DNA of 64,000 nt from Frigoribacterium sp. Leaf415 (GCF_001424645.1 NZ_LMQR01000001.1:1732149-1796148), one strand, 5' to 3'. Shown: positions 17,386-25,593, counted from the stretch's first letter. The notes: a model not told the origin generated them from the letters alone. Program-made: numbers and translations.

Positions 17386-18303
17386 TCAGGCGGCCGTCCA
17401 CCCGATGCGGTCGAGCCGTGCGAGGGCGTGTTCCTCGGCGACGGGTCGCTTGCCGAGGACTCCCCCGACACCGGCGAGCATGGCCTGGGCCGGCGCCCGG
17501 GTCGGCAGGTCGATCGGCCCGACGTGCGGCGCGCGCAGCCCGAGCAGCTCGCGGAAGCGCGGCTGCAGCGTGCCGACCGCGCCGTTGAAGAGGACGGGGT
17601 AGCCGACCTTGAGCGCGGGGAAGAGGGGCGGACGCTTGATGAACTTCACGACGTCGTCGGTGCGGGCCGTGCGTTCGAGCACGCCTCGACGGTCGAAGTC
17701 CATGAGCTGTTGCTGCATCTCGGCGACGCTGCGCGGCGGGTTCGGCACGCCCATCAGCTCGCCGGCCGTCGCCCACTCGCGGACGTAGGCGTCGGGCCCA
17801 CCCGGGATCGGCTCGCGGCCCCACTCGAGGTAGGCGGCGAGGAACGAGTCGGCGAAGGCCATGTGCACCCAGCTGAGCAGCTCCGGGTCGTTGGCGGCGT
17901 AGTCGTGGCTCACGCCGTTCCGGTCGTCGTACGTGCCGACGACCTTCGTGTGCAGGCGTGACACCCAGTTCGACGCGTGGGTGGCGGCCTCGCGGCTGCC
18001 GTACGAGACGGTGTAGATCCAGCGGATGGTGCCGGCCAGGCGGCCCAGCGGGTCCTCGCGGAAGCGCGAGTGGTCGTGCACGCCGGCGAGCGCCCCCGGG
18101 TGCAGCGCCTGGACGAGCAGGGCCCGCACGCCGGCCGGGATGGTCGACATGGCGCCGTGCACGGCCCACACCGCCGAGCCCGGCAGGAAGAACCCCTCGT
18201 CGTCGCCCTTCTCGAGGTCGGTGACCCACTCGGGCGTGCCCGTGTACTGCCCGTTGAAGGTGTACTGCAGACGGGCGCGGAGCGGTTCGGTCAGAGCGGG
18301 CAT
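17386..18303 (-). CDS. MpaB/DUF2236 family oxygenase-like protein
   Basis: A 305-aa protein of the MpaB/latex-clearing-protein-like family (DUF2236), many of whose members are heme-dependent oxygenases. Recognisable segments are GSAVWAVHGAMSTIPAGVR, an ALHPGALAGVHDHSRF stretch with conserved histidines, the GTIRWIYTVSYGS segment and WVHMAFADSFL. The substrate is unknown. The start ATG has CATGAT exactly 6 bases upstream. It is divergent from the secreted-peptide cassette, sharing a 150-bp intergenic region. Confidence 0.8.
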   Translation of the reverse strand: MPALTEPLRARLQYTFNGQYTGTPEWVTDLEKGDDEGFFLPGSAVWAVHGAMSTIPAGVRALLVQALHPGALAGVHDHSRFREDPLGRLAGTIRWIYTVSYGSREAATHASNWVSRLHTKVVGTYDDRNGVSHDYAANDPELLSWVHMAFADSFLAAYLEWGREPIPGGPDAYVREWATAGELMGVPNPPRSVAEMQQQLMDFDRRGVLERTARTDDVVKFIKRPPLFPALKVGYPVLFNGAVGTLQPRFRELLGLRAPHVGPIDLPTRAPAQAMLAGVGGVLGKRPVAEEHALARLDRIGWTAA

Positions 18304-18309
18304 GCCTCG

Positions 18310-18315
18310 ATCATG
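18310..18315 (-). promoter_or_regulatory. -10 element CATGAT, leaderless start
   Basis: On the minus strand CATGAT lies 6 bases before the MpaB-family ATG. Confidence 0.45.
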
Positions 18316-18379
18316 CGCCGCGGTAGCTGGGTGATCCCGACGCCTTCTCGTGGCGTCGAGTCCTTTGTCATTCCGACAC

Positions 18380-18411
18380 TTGACATGGTTATTAAAAACG
18401 AGACGTATCGG
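18380..18411 (+). promoter_or_regulatory. AT-rich promoter region with perfect -35 box, secreted-peptide gene
   Basis: TTGACA at 18380-18385 is a perfect -35. It is followed by an A/T-rich spacer (GGTTATTAAAAACG) unlike anything else in the window, and a weak -10 candidate TATCGG at 18406-18411 (20-base spacing). A leader of roughly 40 bases with AAAGGAGA leads to the ATG. The unusual composition suggests a special or strong promoter. Confidence 0.5.
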
Positions 18412-18454
18412 TTGTGTCGTCCAGCCGGGCGACGATCGAGTCAAAGGAGATTCC

Positions 18455-18742
18455 ATGCAGATCACGCGACGCCGCTCTCTCGGCACCGTCGTCCTCGCCA
18501 CCGCGCTCGCCTTCGGCGGTGCCGTCGCCATGAGCGTCCCGGCCCAGGCCGCCGGAACGTACCGCCTCACGACCGCGAAGACGTACTCACAGGCGACGAC
18601 CCAGACGAGCGGCGGCACCTGGGGCCAGTCCCGCGCCTACCACGGCTGCGCCTCGTCCGTTTCCGCCTGGAGCCAGAGGAGCACCCTCGCCTACGCCAGC
18701 TGCGGGTCGCAGTACGGCTCGGCGCAAGCACTCTTCCGCTGA
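18455..18742 (+). CDS. Small secreted peptide, bacteriocin-like by context
   Basis: A 95-aa precursor I do not recognise as a named family. It has a clear signal peptide (RRR at 5-7, hydrophobic core, VPAQA|AG cleavage near residue 32), giving a ~63-aa mature peptide. That peptide is rich in Ser, Thr, Ala, Gln, Trp and Tyr, with Cys65 and Cys83 able to form one disulfide. It has a strong AAAGGAGA ribosome site and an A/T-rich promoter. It heads a cassette with a lipoprotein, peptidoglycan-binding adaptor, ABC ATPase and permease, an arrangement like lactococcin-972-type operons. The typical Lcn972 motif pattern is absent. Function as a bacteriocin or signalling peptide is inferred. Confidence 0.6.
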   Translation: MQITRRRSLGTVVLATALAFGGAVAMSVPAQAAGTYRLTTAKTYSQATTQTSGGTWGQSRAYHGCASSVSAWSQRSTLAYASCGSQYGSAQALFR

Positions 18743-18745
18743 GCC

Positions 18746-18776
18746 GATGCGGCGAGCCGATGAGGCTCGCCGCATC
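18746..18776 (+). terminator. Attenuator-like hairpin between peptide gene and transport genes
   Basis: GATGCGGCGAGCC (18746-18758), loop GATGA, then the perfect complement (18764-18776) form a 13-bp stem starting 4 bases after the peptide stop. There is no U-run. It probably lowers expression of, or stabilises mRNA upstream of, the transport genes so that the peptide is made in excess. Confidence 0.7.
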
Positions 18777-18816
18777 CTCACCTCCCTCGCCACCCCTCAC
18801 GGATCGGTAGTCGACA

Positions 18817-19440
18817 TTGCGCAGCCTCGCCCCCTCCCTCGTCCTCATCGGCCTCCTCCTCACGACGTCAGCCTGCACGGCGGAACCCGCCCCCCTGGCG
18901 GACACCGATGGCGAGAAGGTCGCCGGAAGCCTCACCGAGCTCTTCGAACGACAACTCGAGCACGAATCCGACCCCTTCGTCGTCGATGTCCTCGAACGGG
19001 CGATCGAGTCCGGGTCGATCACTCAGGGCGATTACGACGCCGCCCACGCGATGTATGACCGCTGCATGTCGGACCTCGGCCACGAACTGGACTACGAGCG
19101 GCGCAAGAACGGGACCCTCGCCGAGACAGGCCCGTTTCCTGATTCGCAAGACGAGCTCGACGCGTTCAGCGACGATGCGGAAGGGTGTGCCGAACAGATC
19201 GCCCCCATCGAGAGCCTCTTCGCCACTCAGAACGGCAATCCCGAGCTCTTGGCCGACCCGGAGACACAGGTCGTGAGGTGTCTCGCCGACCGAGGTCTCA
19301 CACCCGACTCCTACGACGAAGACACCTTTCGATCCGACCTCGAGAAACTCGCGGACTCCCCCTTCCCCTTCGACGTGAACTCACCCGAAGCTCAAGAATG
19401 CTTCGAGAACGCCGGTTTCGGCATCCAGGTCGGATCGTGA
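18817..19440 (+). CDS. Predicted lipoprotein of the secreted-peptide cassette
   Basis: A 207-aa acidic protein with no family I recognise. The TTG start gives MRSLAPSL, a short hydrophobic segment and a lipobox-like LLTTSAC (Cys20). The rest is hydrophilic and helical, with Cys residues in RCMSDLG, EGCAEQI, VRCLADRG and QECFENAG, so disulfides are likely. It has no usual strong ribosome site. It ends in a 4-base overlap with the next gene. By position it may be an immunity or receptor protein for the peptide; this is inference from operon context only. Confidence 0.6.
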   Translation: MRSLAPSLVLIGLLLTTSACTAEPAPLADTDGEKVAGSLTELFERQLEHESDPFVVDVLERAIESGSITQGDYDAAHAMYDRCMSDLGHELDYERRKNGTLAETGPFPDSQDELDAFSDDAEGCAEQIAPIESLFATQNGNPELLADPETQVVRCLADRGLTPDSYDEDTFRSDLEKLADSPFPFDVNSPEAQECFENAGFGIQVGS

Positions 19441-20477
19441 CACGGCCCCGTTCCGTCGCCGTCGCGGCGGTGTGCGGGGTCGCGCTCGTCGCGGCGGGGG
19501 CCTGCCTCGCGGTCGGGCTGGCACCGGTCGAACCGCCGTCGGTGCTCGCCACGGCGATGCCCGGCGACACGGCGCCGGCGACACCCAGCTCGTTCGACGA
19601 CGGTCGCAAGGTGCAGGTCTCGTTCGTCAGCGGCGACCCCGTCGGCGTGACGAGCCCCGTCGGCGGGGTCCTCACCCGACGCCCCTGCACACCGGGCGGC
19701 AGCCTCGACTCGGGCACGGTCGTGGCCCACGTCGACGAACGGCCGCTGCTCGGCCTGCACACGAGCGTGCCGCTCTACCGCGACCTGCAGCTCGGCGACC
19801 GCGGCGCCGACGTCCGCGCCCTCCAAGACGAACTGACGAGGCTCGGACACCCCGTCGGCAGCGACGGCCGTCTCGGCGCCGGCACCGCCCGCGCCGTGGC
19901 GGCACTGCTGAAGGGAGCGGGCATCACCCGTCCTGACGCGCCGCTCGTCCTCCCTCTCGACCAGGTCGTCCGCCTCCCCCGCGTCACGACACCGGTCACC
20001 CGCTGCGCCGACCTCGGCTCCGTCGTCCGGCCCGGCGACGAACTCGCGTCCGCACCCGCGACGGTCAGCGCCGTCCGGCTCTCGTCGATGCCGACCGACC
20101 TCGCTCCCGGGGCGAGGGACCTCTCCGTGCTCGGCGCCACGGGACCGATGACCGACGAGTCCGGCAGCACCGACCCCACCTTCCTCGCCGCCCTCGCGGG
20201 TGCCGAGGGTTTCGACGACCTCGTCGCCACAGCGGACGACGCCATCCCCGCCACCCTCGTGCTGCGCGAGCCGATCCCGGTCCTCCAGGTCCCCGCCGCC
20301 TCCGTCAGAACGGGCGACACTCCCGGGACGGGATGCCTCGCCCTGCCGAGCAGCACCGTCCCGGTCGACATCGTGGGCTCGACCCTCGGCGCCTCGCTCG
20401 TCCGGCTGCCCGAGGGCACCGAGCCACCGACGGAGGTGAGCCTCCGTGTCGACGACCGCCGCGCCTCCTGCGGGTGA
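19437..20477 (+). CDS. Peptidoglycan-binding membrane adaptor of ABC exporter
   Basis: A 346-aa protein starting at GTG (overlapping the upstream stop as GTGA), with an N-terminal membrane anchor (~7-29). A lipoyl-like hammerhead region around residues 76-112 (SPVGGVLTRRP) is followed by a PG_binding_1 domain at about 113-162 (YRDLQLGDRGADVRALQDE). The rest is a beta-rich segment like membrane-fusion proteins. In Gram-positives such adaptors tether MacB-like exporters to the wall. The neighbours are an ATPase and a permease, so this is probably the extracytoplasmic part of that exporter. Confidence 0.7.
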   Translation: MTRPRSVAVAAVCGVALVAAGACLAVGLAPVEPPSVLATAMPGDTAPATPSSFDDGRKVQVSFVSGDPVGVTSPVGGVLTRRPCTPGGSLDSGTVVAHVDERPLLGLHTSVPLYRDLQLGDRGADVRALQDELTRLGHPVGSDGRLGAGTARAVAALLKGAGITRPDAPLVLPLDQVVRLPRVTTPVTRCADLGSVVRPGDELASAPATVSAVRLSSMPTDLAPGARDLSVLGATGPMTDESGSTDPTFLAALAGAEGFDDLVATADDAIPATLVLREPIPVLQVPAASVRTGDTPGTGCLALPSSTVPVDIVGSTLGASLVRLPEGTEPPTEVSLRVDDRRASCG

Positions 20478-21153
20478 CGGGACTCCACGGCCGTCGGTCA
20501 CGGCGGACCGGATCGCCGTCCGACACGGACGGGGGCCCGAGCTCTTCCGCGACCTCAGCTTCCGCCTCGCCCCCGGCGAGGTCGTCGCCGTCTGCGGCCC
20601 TTCGGGCTGCGGCAAGTCGTCGCTGCTCTCGGTGCTGGCCGGCACACTGGCCCCCGTGGCCGGCAGCGTCGACCTGACCGGCGTCGCCCGCACCGGCTGG
20701 GTGTTCCAGAACCCTTGGGGCGTCCCCGGCCGCAGCACCCTCGACCACGTCGTCTTCCCCTTGCTGGCCGACGGCTCGCGACGTCGCGACGCCGAGCCCG
20801 TCGCCCGCCACACCCTCGACCGCTTCGGGCTCCTGCCACTCGCCGACCGGCCGTTCGCCCAGCTCTCCGGCGGCGAAGCGCAACGGCTCATGCTCGCCCG
20901 GGCCGTCGCCACCCGACCCGACCTGCTGCTCGTCGACGAGCCCACCGCGCAGCTCGACCGACGGTCCGCCGCGACGGTCAACGACCGCCTGCGGGCCGCG
21001 GCCGACGACGGTGCGACGGTCGTCGTCGCCACCCACGACCCGCAGACCCGCGACGCCTGCACCCGGGTGATCGACCTCGGCCCGACCGACCGTGCCACCG
21101 GGCTCGACGCCGAGGCAGGGTCGGCACCGCGCACCGTCGAGACGACCCCGTGA
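20446..21153 (+). CDS. ABC transporter ATPase of the secreted-peptide cassette
   Basis: MacB/LolD-type nucleotide-binding subunit, 235 aa. Walker A is GPSGCGKSS, the signature LSGGEAQRL, Walker B LLLVDEPTA, with a switch histidine in VVATHDPQT. The called GTG overlaps the adaptor gene by 32 bases. A later start is possible but would trim the N-terminal strand region before VTADRIAV. It is coupled to the following permease by a GTGA overlap. Confidence 0.88.
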   Translation: MSTTAAPPAGDGTPRPSVTADRIAVRHGRGPELFRDLSFRLAPGEVVAVCGPSGCGKSSLLSVLAGTLAPVAGSVDLTGVARTGWVFQNPWGVPGRSTLDHVVFPLLADGSRRRDAEPVARHTLDRFGLLPLADRPFAQLSGGEAQRLMLARAVATRPDLLLVDEPTAQLDRRSAATVNDRLRAAADDGATVVVATHDPQTRDACTRVIDLGPTDRATGLDAEAGSAPRTVETTP

Positions 21154-22211
21154 GACTCTCGAGCGTGCTGAGCGAGGCCGGCCGCGACATCCGCTCCGGC
21201 ACCACCCGCTTCGCGACCTTCGCCCTGCTGCTCGCCGCCACCACCGGCATCGCCGGCGCCGCGGACGTCGGCACCGTGGCGTCCCTGACCCGCGACGCCT
21301 CCGCCTACGTCGCCTCGGGCGCCGCGACCCGCACCGCCGCTCGGGAAGGCGGCATCGACGGCGCCGCCTGCGACGCACTCGCCGGGCAGGGCGACGTCCT
21401 CGCCGCCGGGGCCCTGCGCCCGGGCCCCGGCCTCGCGCTCACCGCCCTGCCCGGAGCCACGCTGTCGACCTTCGAGGTCACCCCCGGTCTGGCGGCCCTG
21501 ATCGCCGACTCCGACGGGCGCGCCGGCGCCTGGCTCTCCCCCACGCTCGCCGAGCGCCTCGGAGCCGCCGCAGGTGACGAGCTCGGCACACCGCAGGGCC
21601 CGCTGCCCGTCGCGGGGGTCTTCGTGCACCCGGACGACGGGCGCGACAGCCGCCTCTCGTCCGCCGTGCTGCTGCCCGGCGACACATCACGCCCGTTCGA
21701 CGAGTGCTGGGCCCGTGCCTGGCCGCAGGGCGACAGCACCGACGACCTCCTGAGGTCCACGACATCGTCGTCGGCCGGTCCGACGGCACCCCTGTCACTC
21801 GGCCAGCTCAACGCATCGCTCGGGTCGACCTTCGACACCGACGCCGTCGGCGAGCGCCTCACCCGCTGGGCCCCCGCCGTCGCCGCGGTGACGGCCGCCG
21901 TGCTCGGCGTCGTGTCCGTCCGGCGTCGACGGCTCGAACTCAGCGGGGCCCGTCAGGCCGGTCAGAGCCGGACGGCGCAACTCGCCGTGGTGGTCGTCGA
22001 GACCGCGGCCTGGGCCGTCTGCGGGGCCGTCGTCGCCTCGGGAGTCACGGCACTCACCCTGCTGTTCGATGCGGACTCCCTCGTCGACTCCCCCGCGCAC
22101 CTGCTCACGGCGGCACCACTGGCCGCCGCCGCCGGGGCGGTCCTCGCCGCCGCCCTGACCACGGCCACGATCCGCCGCCGCGATCTCGTCCGGTGGTTCA
22201 AGGACCGGTGA
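21150..22211 (+). CDS. FtsX/MacB-like four-helix permease of the secreted-peptide cassette
   Basis: A 353-aa membrane protein from GTG (MRLSSVL). One N-terminal helix (residues ~19-40) is followed by a ~200-residue extracytoplasmic domain with Cys in AACDALAG and DECWARAW. Three C-terminal helices follow (WAPAVAAVTAAVLGVVSV; VVVVETAAWAVCGAVVAS; LLTAAPLAAAAGAVLAAAL). This 1+3 topology is that of FtsX/MacB permeases. With the ATPase and adaptor it should form a complete mechanotransmission-type exporter or a self-immunity pump. Sequence similarity to named FtsX members is weak. Confidence 0.7.
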   Translation: MRLSSVLSEAGRDIRSGTTRFATFALLLAATTGIAGAADVGTVASLTRDASAYVASGAATRTAAREGGIDGAACDALAGQGDVLAAGALRPGPGLALTALPGATLSTFEVTPGLAALIADSDGRAGAWLSPTLAERLGAAAGDELGTPQGPLPVAGVFVHPDDGRDSRLSSAVLLPGDTSRPFDECWARAWPQGDSTDDLLRSTTSSSAGPTAPLSLGQLNASLGSTFDTDAVGERLTRWAPAVAAVTAAVLGVVSVRRRRLELSGARQAGQSRTAQLAVVVVETAAWAVCGAVVASGVTALTLLFDADSLVDSPAHLLTAAPLAAAAGAVLAAALTTATIRRRDLVRWFKDR

Positions 22212-22212
22212 G

Positions 22213-22232
22213 CCGCGAGACGGCTCGCGGCG
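22213..22232 (+). terminator. Hairpin right after the peptide-cassette operon
   Basis: GCCGCGAG, loop ACGG, CTCGCGGC: a perfect 8-bp stem beginning 2 bases after the permease stop. Confidence 0.65.
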
Positions 22233-22252
22233 GCGTCCCCGCGGACGCACGC

Positions 22253-22292
22253 CGCGCCTCCTGCGTCCCGGGGAGGAGGCAGGAGGCGCGGT
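22253..22292. terminator. Bidirectional hairpin from paired GAGGCGCGG motifs
   Basis: CCGCGCCTCCTGC (22253-22265) and its exact complement (22280-22292) enclose a 14-base loop between the convergent permease and SDR genes. Confidence 0.65.
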
Positions 22293-22311
22293 GTGCGTGA
22301 CGGGGCGGGTG

Positions 22312-23130
22312 TCAGTTCCCGTGCGCCTCGATCGAGACGGGCTGCCAGTCGTTCCACGTCTTCAGACGCGACTCGTAGTCCTTCGTGGCGATCTCGAGCG
22401 GTGCCTTGCCGAAGAAGATGCGCAGCGGCGGCTCGTCCGCGTCGACGACCTTGAGGATCGCCGAGCGGGTGGCCTTGGGGTCACCGGGATCGGCGGCCGA
22501 GGGACGCTTCGACGCGGCCTCGCGCACCTCGGCGTAGGCCTCGAGCTCGTCGCTGCGCGAGGCGGACGGGCCGGACCAGTCGGTCGAGAAGCCGCCGGGC
22601 TCGACGAGGGTCACCTTGATGCCGAAGCCCGCGACCTCCTGGGCCAGCGACTGGCTGAAGCCCTCGAGGCCCCACTTCGACGCGTGGTAGATGCCGACCG
22701 TCGGGAAGGCACTGATGCCGCCGATGCTCGACACCTGGACGATGTGGCCCGAGCCCTGCTCGCGCATGATCGGCAGCGCGGCCTGCGACACCCAGAGGGC
22801 ACCGAACAGGTTCGTCTCGAGCTGGGCGCGGGCCTCGTCCTCGGTGATCTCCTCGATCATGCCGAAGTGGCCGAAACCGGCGTTGTTCACGACGACGTCC
22901 AGGCGGCCGAAGTGCTCGGCGGCCTGCCGGACCGCGGCGACGTCTGCCGCACGGTCGTTCACGTCGAGCTGGATGGGCAGGAAGGAGTCGCCGTACGCGT
23001 CCACCAAGGGCGTGACGTCGTCGATCTTCCGTGCGGTGCCCGCGACCTTGTCGCCGCGTTCGAGGGCCGCCTCGGCCCACTCGCGGCCGAAGCCCTTGGA
23101 TGCACCGGTGATGAACCAGACCTTGCTCAC
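22312..23130 (-). CDS. SDR family oxidoreductase
   Basis: Classical short-chain dehydrogenase/reductase, 272 aa, probably NADP-dependent. It has the TGASKGFGRE nucleotide-binding motif (residues 8-17), LDVND, NNAGFGHFG, the catalytic Ser in VSSIGG and Tyr/Lys in YHASKWG. The substrate is unknown. It is monocistronic, and convergent with the secreted-peptide cassette. The ATG start is preceded by AGAGAGGAACG, a reasonable ribosome site. Confidence 0.9.
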   Translation of the reverse strand: MSKVWFITGASKGFGREWAEAALERGDKVAGTARKIDDVTPLVDAYGDSFLPIQLDVNDRAADVAAVRQAAEHFGRLDVVVNNAGFGHFGMIEEITEDEARAQLETNLFGALWVSQAALPIMREQGSGHIVQVSSIGGISAFPTVGIYHASKWGLEGFSQSLAQEVAGFGIKVTLVEPGGFSTDWSGPSASRSDELEAYAEVREAASKRPSAADPGDPKATRSAILKVVDADEPPLRIFFGKAPLEIATKDYESRLKTWNDWQPVSIEAHGN

Positions 23131-23241
23131 GATGTGTCGTTCCTCTCTCCGTGATGTCGAGGACCATGGTGCGCCGCGCCTCCTCGTCCGCGGTCAGGTT
23201 GCCAGGCGGCACCGAGCCGACGGGGTACGCCCGGCGGTCGA

Positions 23242-23247
23242 TAGAGT
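23242..23247 (+). promoter_or_regulatory. -10 element TAGAGT, leaderless start
   Basis: TAGAGT, 6 bases, then the GTG at 23254. No Shine-Dalgarno. Confidence 0.6.
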
Positions 23248-23253
23248 GGCCCG

Positions 23254-24936
23254 GTGACCACCGACAGCGCTCGTCCCTGGCTCGACTCCTACGCACCCGG
23301 CGTGCCGCACGACCTCGAACCGGTCGACGGCTCGCTGCTCGACCTGGTCGAGGCCTCCGCCGCGCGGTATCCGAGGGCGGTGGCGCTCGAGTTCTTCGGG
23401 GCGACGACCACCTACTCCGAGCTCGTCGACCAGATCTCGCGGGCGGCCGAGGGGCTGCGCAGGCTCGGCGTCGGGCACGGCGACACGGTCGCGATCGTGC
23501 TGCCGAACGGTCCGCAGCACGTCGTCGCGTTCTACGCGGTGCTGCGCCTCGGGGCGATCGTCGTCGAGCACAACCCGCTCTACACGCCGCGTGAGCTGCG
23601 TCACCAGTTCGAGGACCACGGCGCCAAGGTCGCCATCGCCTGGAACAAGGTGGTCGACACGATCCAGGCCTTCCCCGACGACGTCGCCGTCGAGCACCTC
23701 GTCTCGGTCGACGTCACCCGGGCGATGCCGTTCGCCACGCGGGCCGCCCTGGCCCTGCCGATCAAGAAGGCCCGCGAGTCCCGCGAGCGGCTGACGACGA
23801 CCGTGTCGGGCACCACCCCGTGGGAGAAGGTCGTCGGCTCGGCGCGCATCAAGGCGAAGCACCCGCGACCGGTCACCGACGACCTCGCGGTCATCCAGTA
23901 CACGAGCGGCACCACCGGCACGCCCAAGGGCGCCCAGCTGACGCACCACAACCTGCTGTCCAACGCCGCGCAGGCCCAGGCCTGGGTGCCGACGATCGAG
24001 CGCGGCACCTGCGTCGTCTACGCCGTGCTGCCGATGTTCCACGCCTACGGCCTCACGCTCTGCCTCACCTTCGCCATGAGCATGGGTGCCCGCCTCGTGC
24101 TCTTCCCCGCCTTCGACCCGGCACTCGTGCTCAAGGTGATGAAGAAGCACCCGCCGACCTTCCTGCCCGCCGTACCGCCGATCTACGCGCGCCTGCAGAA
24201 GGCCGCGCTCGACGCGGGCGTCTCGCTGAAGGGCGTCGACGTCGCGATCTCGGGCGCGATGCCCCTCTCGGCCGACGTCGTCGAGCCGTGGGAGGCCGAG
24301 TCCGGCGGCTGGCTGGTCGAGGGCTACGGGCTGTCCGAGTGCTCGCCCGTGCTCATGGCCAACCCGGTCGGGCCGACGCGTCGCGCGGGCACGGTCGGTC
24401 TGCCCCTGCCGGGCACCGAGGTGCGGGTCGTCGACCCCGAGAACCCCACGGTCGACGTGCCGGCCGGCGAACGCGGCGAGCTGATCGTCCGCGGCCCGCA
24501 GGTGTTCAGCGGGTACTACCGCAAGCCGAAAGAATCGGGCGAGGTCTTCGTCGACGGCGACTGGTTCCGCACCGGCGACATCGTCACCATCGACGACGAC
24601 GGCTTCGTCCGCATCGTCGACCGCATCAAAGAGCTGATCATCACGGGCGGGTTCAACGTCTCGCCGTCCGAGGTCGAAGAGGTGCTGACCCGGTTCGAGG
24701 GCGTCGCCGAGGCGGCCGTCGTCGGCCTGCCGACCCCCGGCGGCGAGCAGGTGGCCGCCGCCATCGTCACCAAGCCGGGTGCCCACGTCGACGTCGCGGC
24801 CCTGCGCTCGTTCGCCCGCAAGCACCTCACGCCCTACAAGGTGCCGCGACGCATCGTCGTCGTGGACGACCTGCCCCGGTCGCTGATCGGCAAGGTCCTG
24901 CGGCGCAAGGTGCGCGACTCGCTCGCCGAGCGCTGA
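23254..24936 (+). CDS. fadD: Long-chain fatty-acid-CoA ligase (copy 2)
   Basis: AMP-forming acyl-CoA ligase, 560 aa from a GTG start. Motifs are the P-loop YTSGTTGTPKGA, MFHAYGL, GYGLSECSP, WFRTGDI and VDRIKELIITGGFNV, with a C-terminal LIGKVLRRKVR. It matches copy 1 at 14.9-16.6 kb along the full length, including the N-terminal LDSYAPGVPHDLEP and the conserved LVLFPAFD region. Differences in the substrate-side motif (SECS versus TETS) suggest different acyl preference. It is monocistronic and apparently leaderless. Confidence 0.9.
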   Translation: MTTDSARPWLDSYAPGVPHDLEPVDGSLLDLVEASAARYPRAVALEFFGATTTYSELVDQISRAAEGLRRLGVGHGDTVAIVLPNGPQHVVAFYAVLRLGAIVVEHNPLYTPRELRHQFEDHGAKVAIAWNKVVDTIQAFPDDVAVEHLVSVDVTRAMPFATRAALALPIKKARESRERLTTTVSGTTPWEKVVGSARIKAKHPRPVTDDLAVIQYTSGTTGTPKGAQLTHHNLLSNAAQAQAWVPTIERGTCVVYAVLPMFHAYGLTLCLTFAMSMGARLVLFPAFDPALVLKVMKKHPPTFLPAVPPIYARLQKAALDAGVSLKGVDVAISGAMPLSADVVEPWEAESGGWLVEGYGLSECSPVLMANPVGPTRRAGTVGLPLPGTEVRVVDPENPTVDVPAGERGELIVRGPQVFSGYYRKPKESGEVFVDGDWFRTGDIVTIDDDGFVRIVDRIKELIITGGFNVSPSEVEEVLTRFEGVAEAAVVGLPTPGGEQVAAAIVTKPGAHVDVAALRSFARKHLTPYKVPRRIVVVDDLPRSLIGKVLRRKVRDSLAER

Positions 24937-25029
24937 GACCGCACCCTCGCCTCCTCGTCCGGACGACGGTCAGGAGGCGCGGGTCGCCCGCCTGCGACGC
25001 GGTCGGTCGGTCGGTCCAGGAGGCGCGGT

Positions 25030-25485
25030 TCAGCTGGGCGAGACGCGGTCCGTGACGCGTCCTTCGGCCAGCCAGGCGAGACGCTGCAGCGCCTCTTTGT
25101 TGCGCCAGTGCAGCGGAGGGTCCATGAGGGGTTTCGGCACCAGGCGGCCGGGGCCGGCGACGGCGTACTCGGTCATCGTGACGAAGCAGCCGCCCATGCG
25201 GTTGCGGACGTCGATCTCGACCCGGGCCTCGCCCATCGGCCAGCCCTTGGCGTGGAACACGGCGCGGACCGGAGGGTCCCACTCGAGGATCGTCGTCACG
25301 TCGTCGATGACCAGCGGCCAGACGCCGAACGAGTGGTGGATGGTGGCCTCGACGCTCGGCCAGGTCAGGTCGACCTCGCGGATGCGCGCCGAGCCGACGA
25401 CCCAGCTCGGGAAGAGCCATCCGTCGCTCAGCACGTCGAAGACGTCGTGGGGCGAGGCCTCGATGAAGCGGTGCGTGGTGCTCAT
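25030..25485 (-). CDS. SRPBCC family protein
   Basis: A START/SRPBCC-fold protein of 151 aa, predicted to bind a hydrophobic ligand. It opens with the typical FIEASPHDVFDVLSDG strand-helix, continues WVVGSARIREVD, and ends with a long C-terminal helix (NKEALQRLAWLAEG). The start at MSTTHRF is supported by CAGGAT 6 bases upstream. It lies beside the FAD oxidoreductase/SDR pair but 108 bp away with its own promoter-like element. The ligand is unknown. Confidence 0.8.
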   Translation of the reverse strand: MSTTHRFIEASPHDVFDVLSDGWLFPSWVVGSARIREVDLTWPSVEATIHHSFGVWPLVIDDVTTILEWDPPVRAVFHAKGWPMGEARVEIDVRNRMGGCFVTMTEYAVAGPGRLVPKPLMDPPLHWRNKEALQRLAWLAEGRVTDRVSPS

Positions 25486-25491
25486 CCGTCG

Positions 25492-25497
25492 ATCCTG
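25492..25497 (-). promoter_or_regulatory. -10 element CAGGAT, leaderless start
   Basis: On the minus strand CAGGAT precedes the SRPBCC ATG by exactly 6 bases. Confidence 0.45.
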
Positions 25498-25593
25498 GCA
25501 TGATCCCCGCGAGCCGCGCACCCCGTTGACGCGCCCCGTCGGCCGTGGATCACATCGGGCGTCGGGTGCCGGCCCGATCTCGGGTGGACCCGC

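Noticed and set aside
18455..18742. Calling the small peptide a lactococcin 972 family member
   Set aside because: Operon layout is similar, but the mature peptide lacks the family's W/Y/H-S-A-T-V pattern and has two cysteines, so no family name is given.
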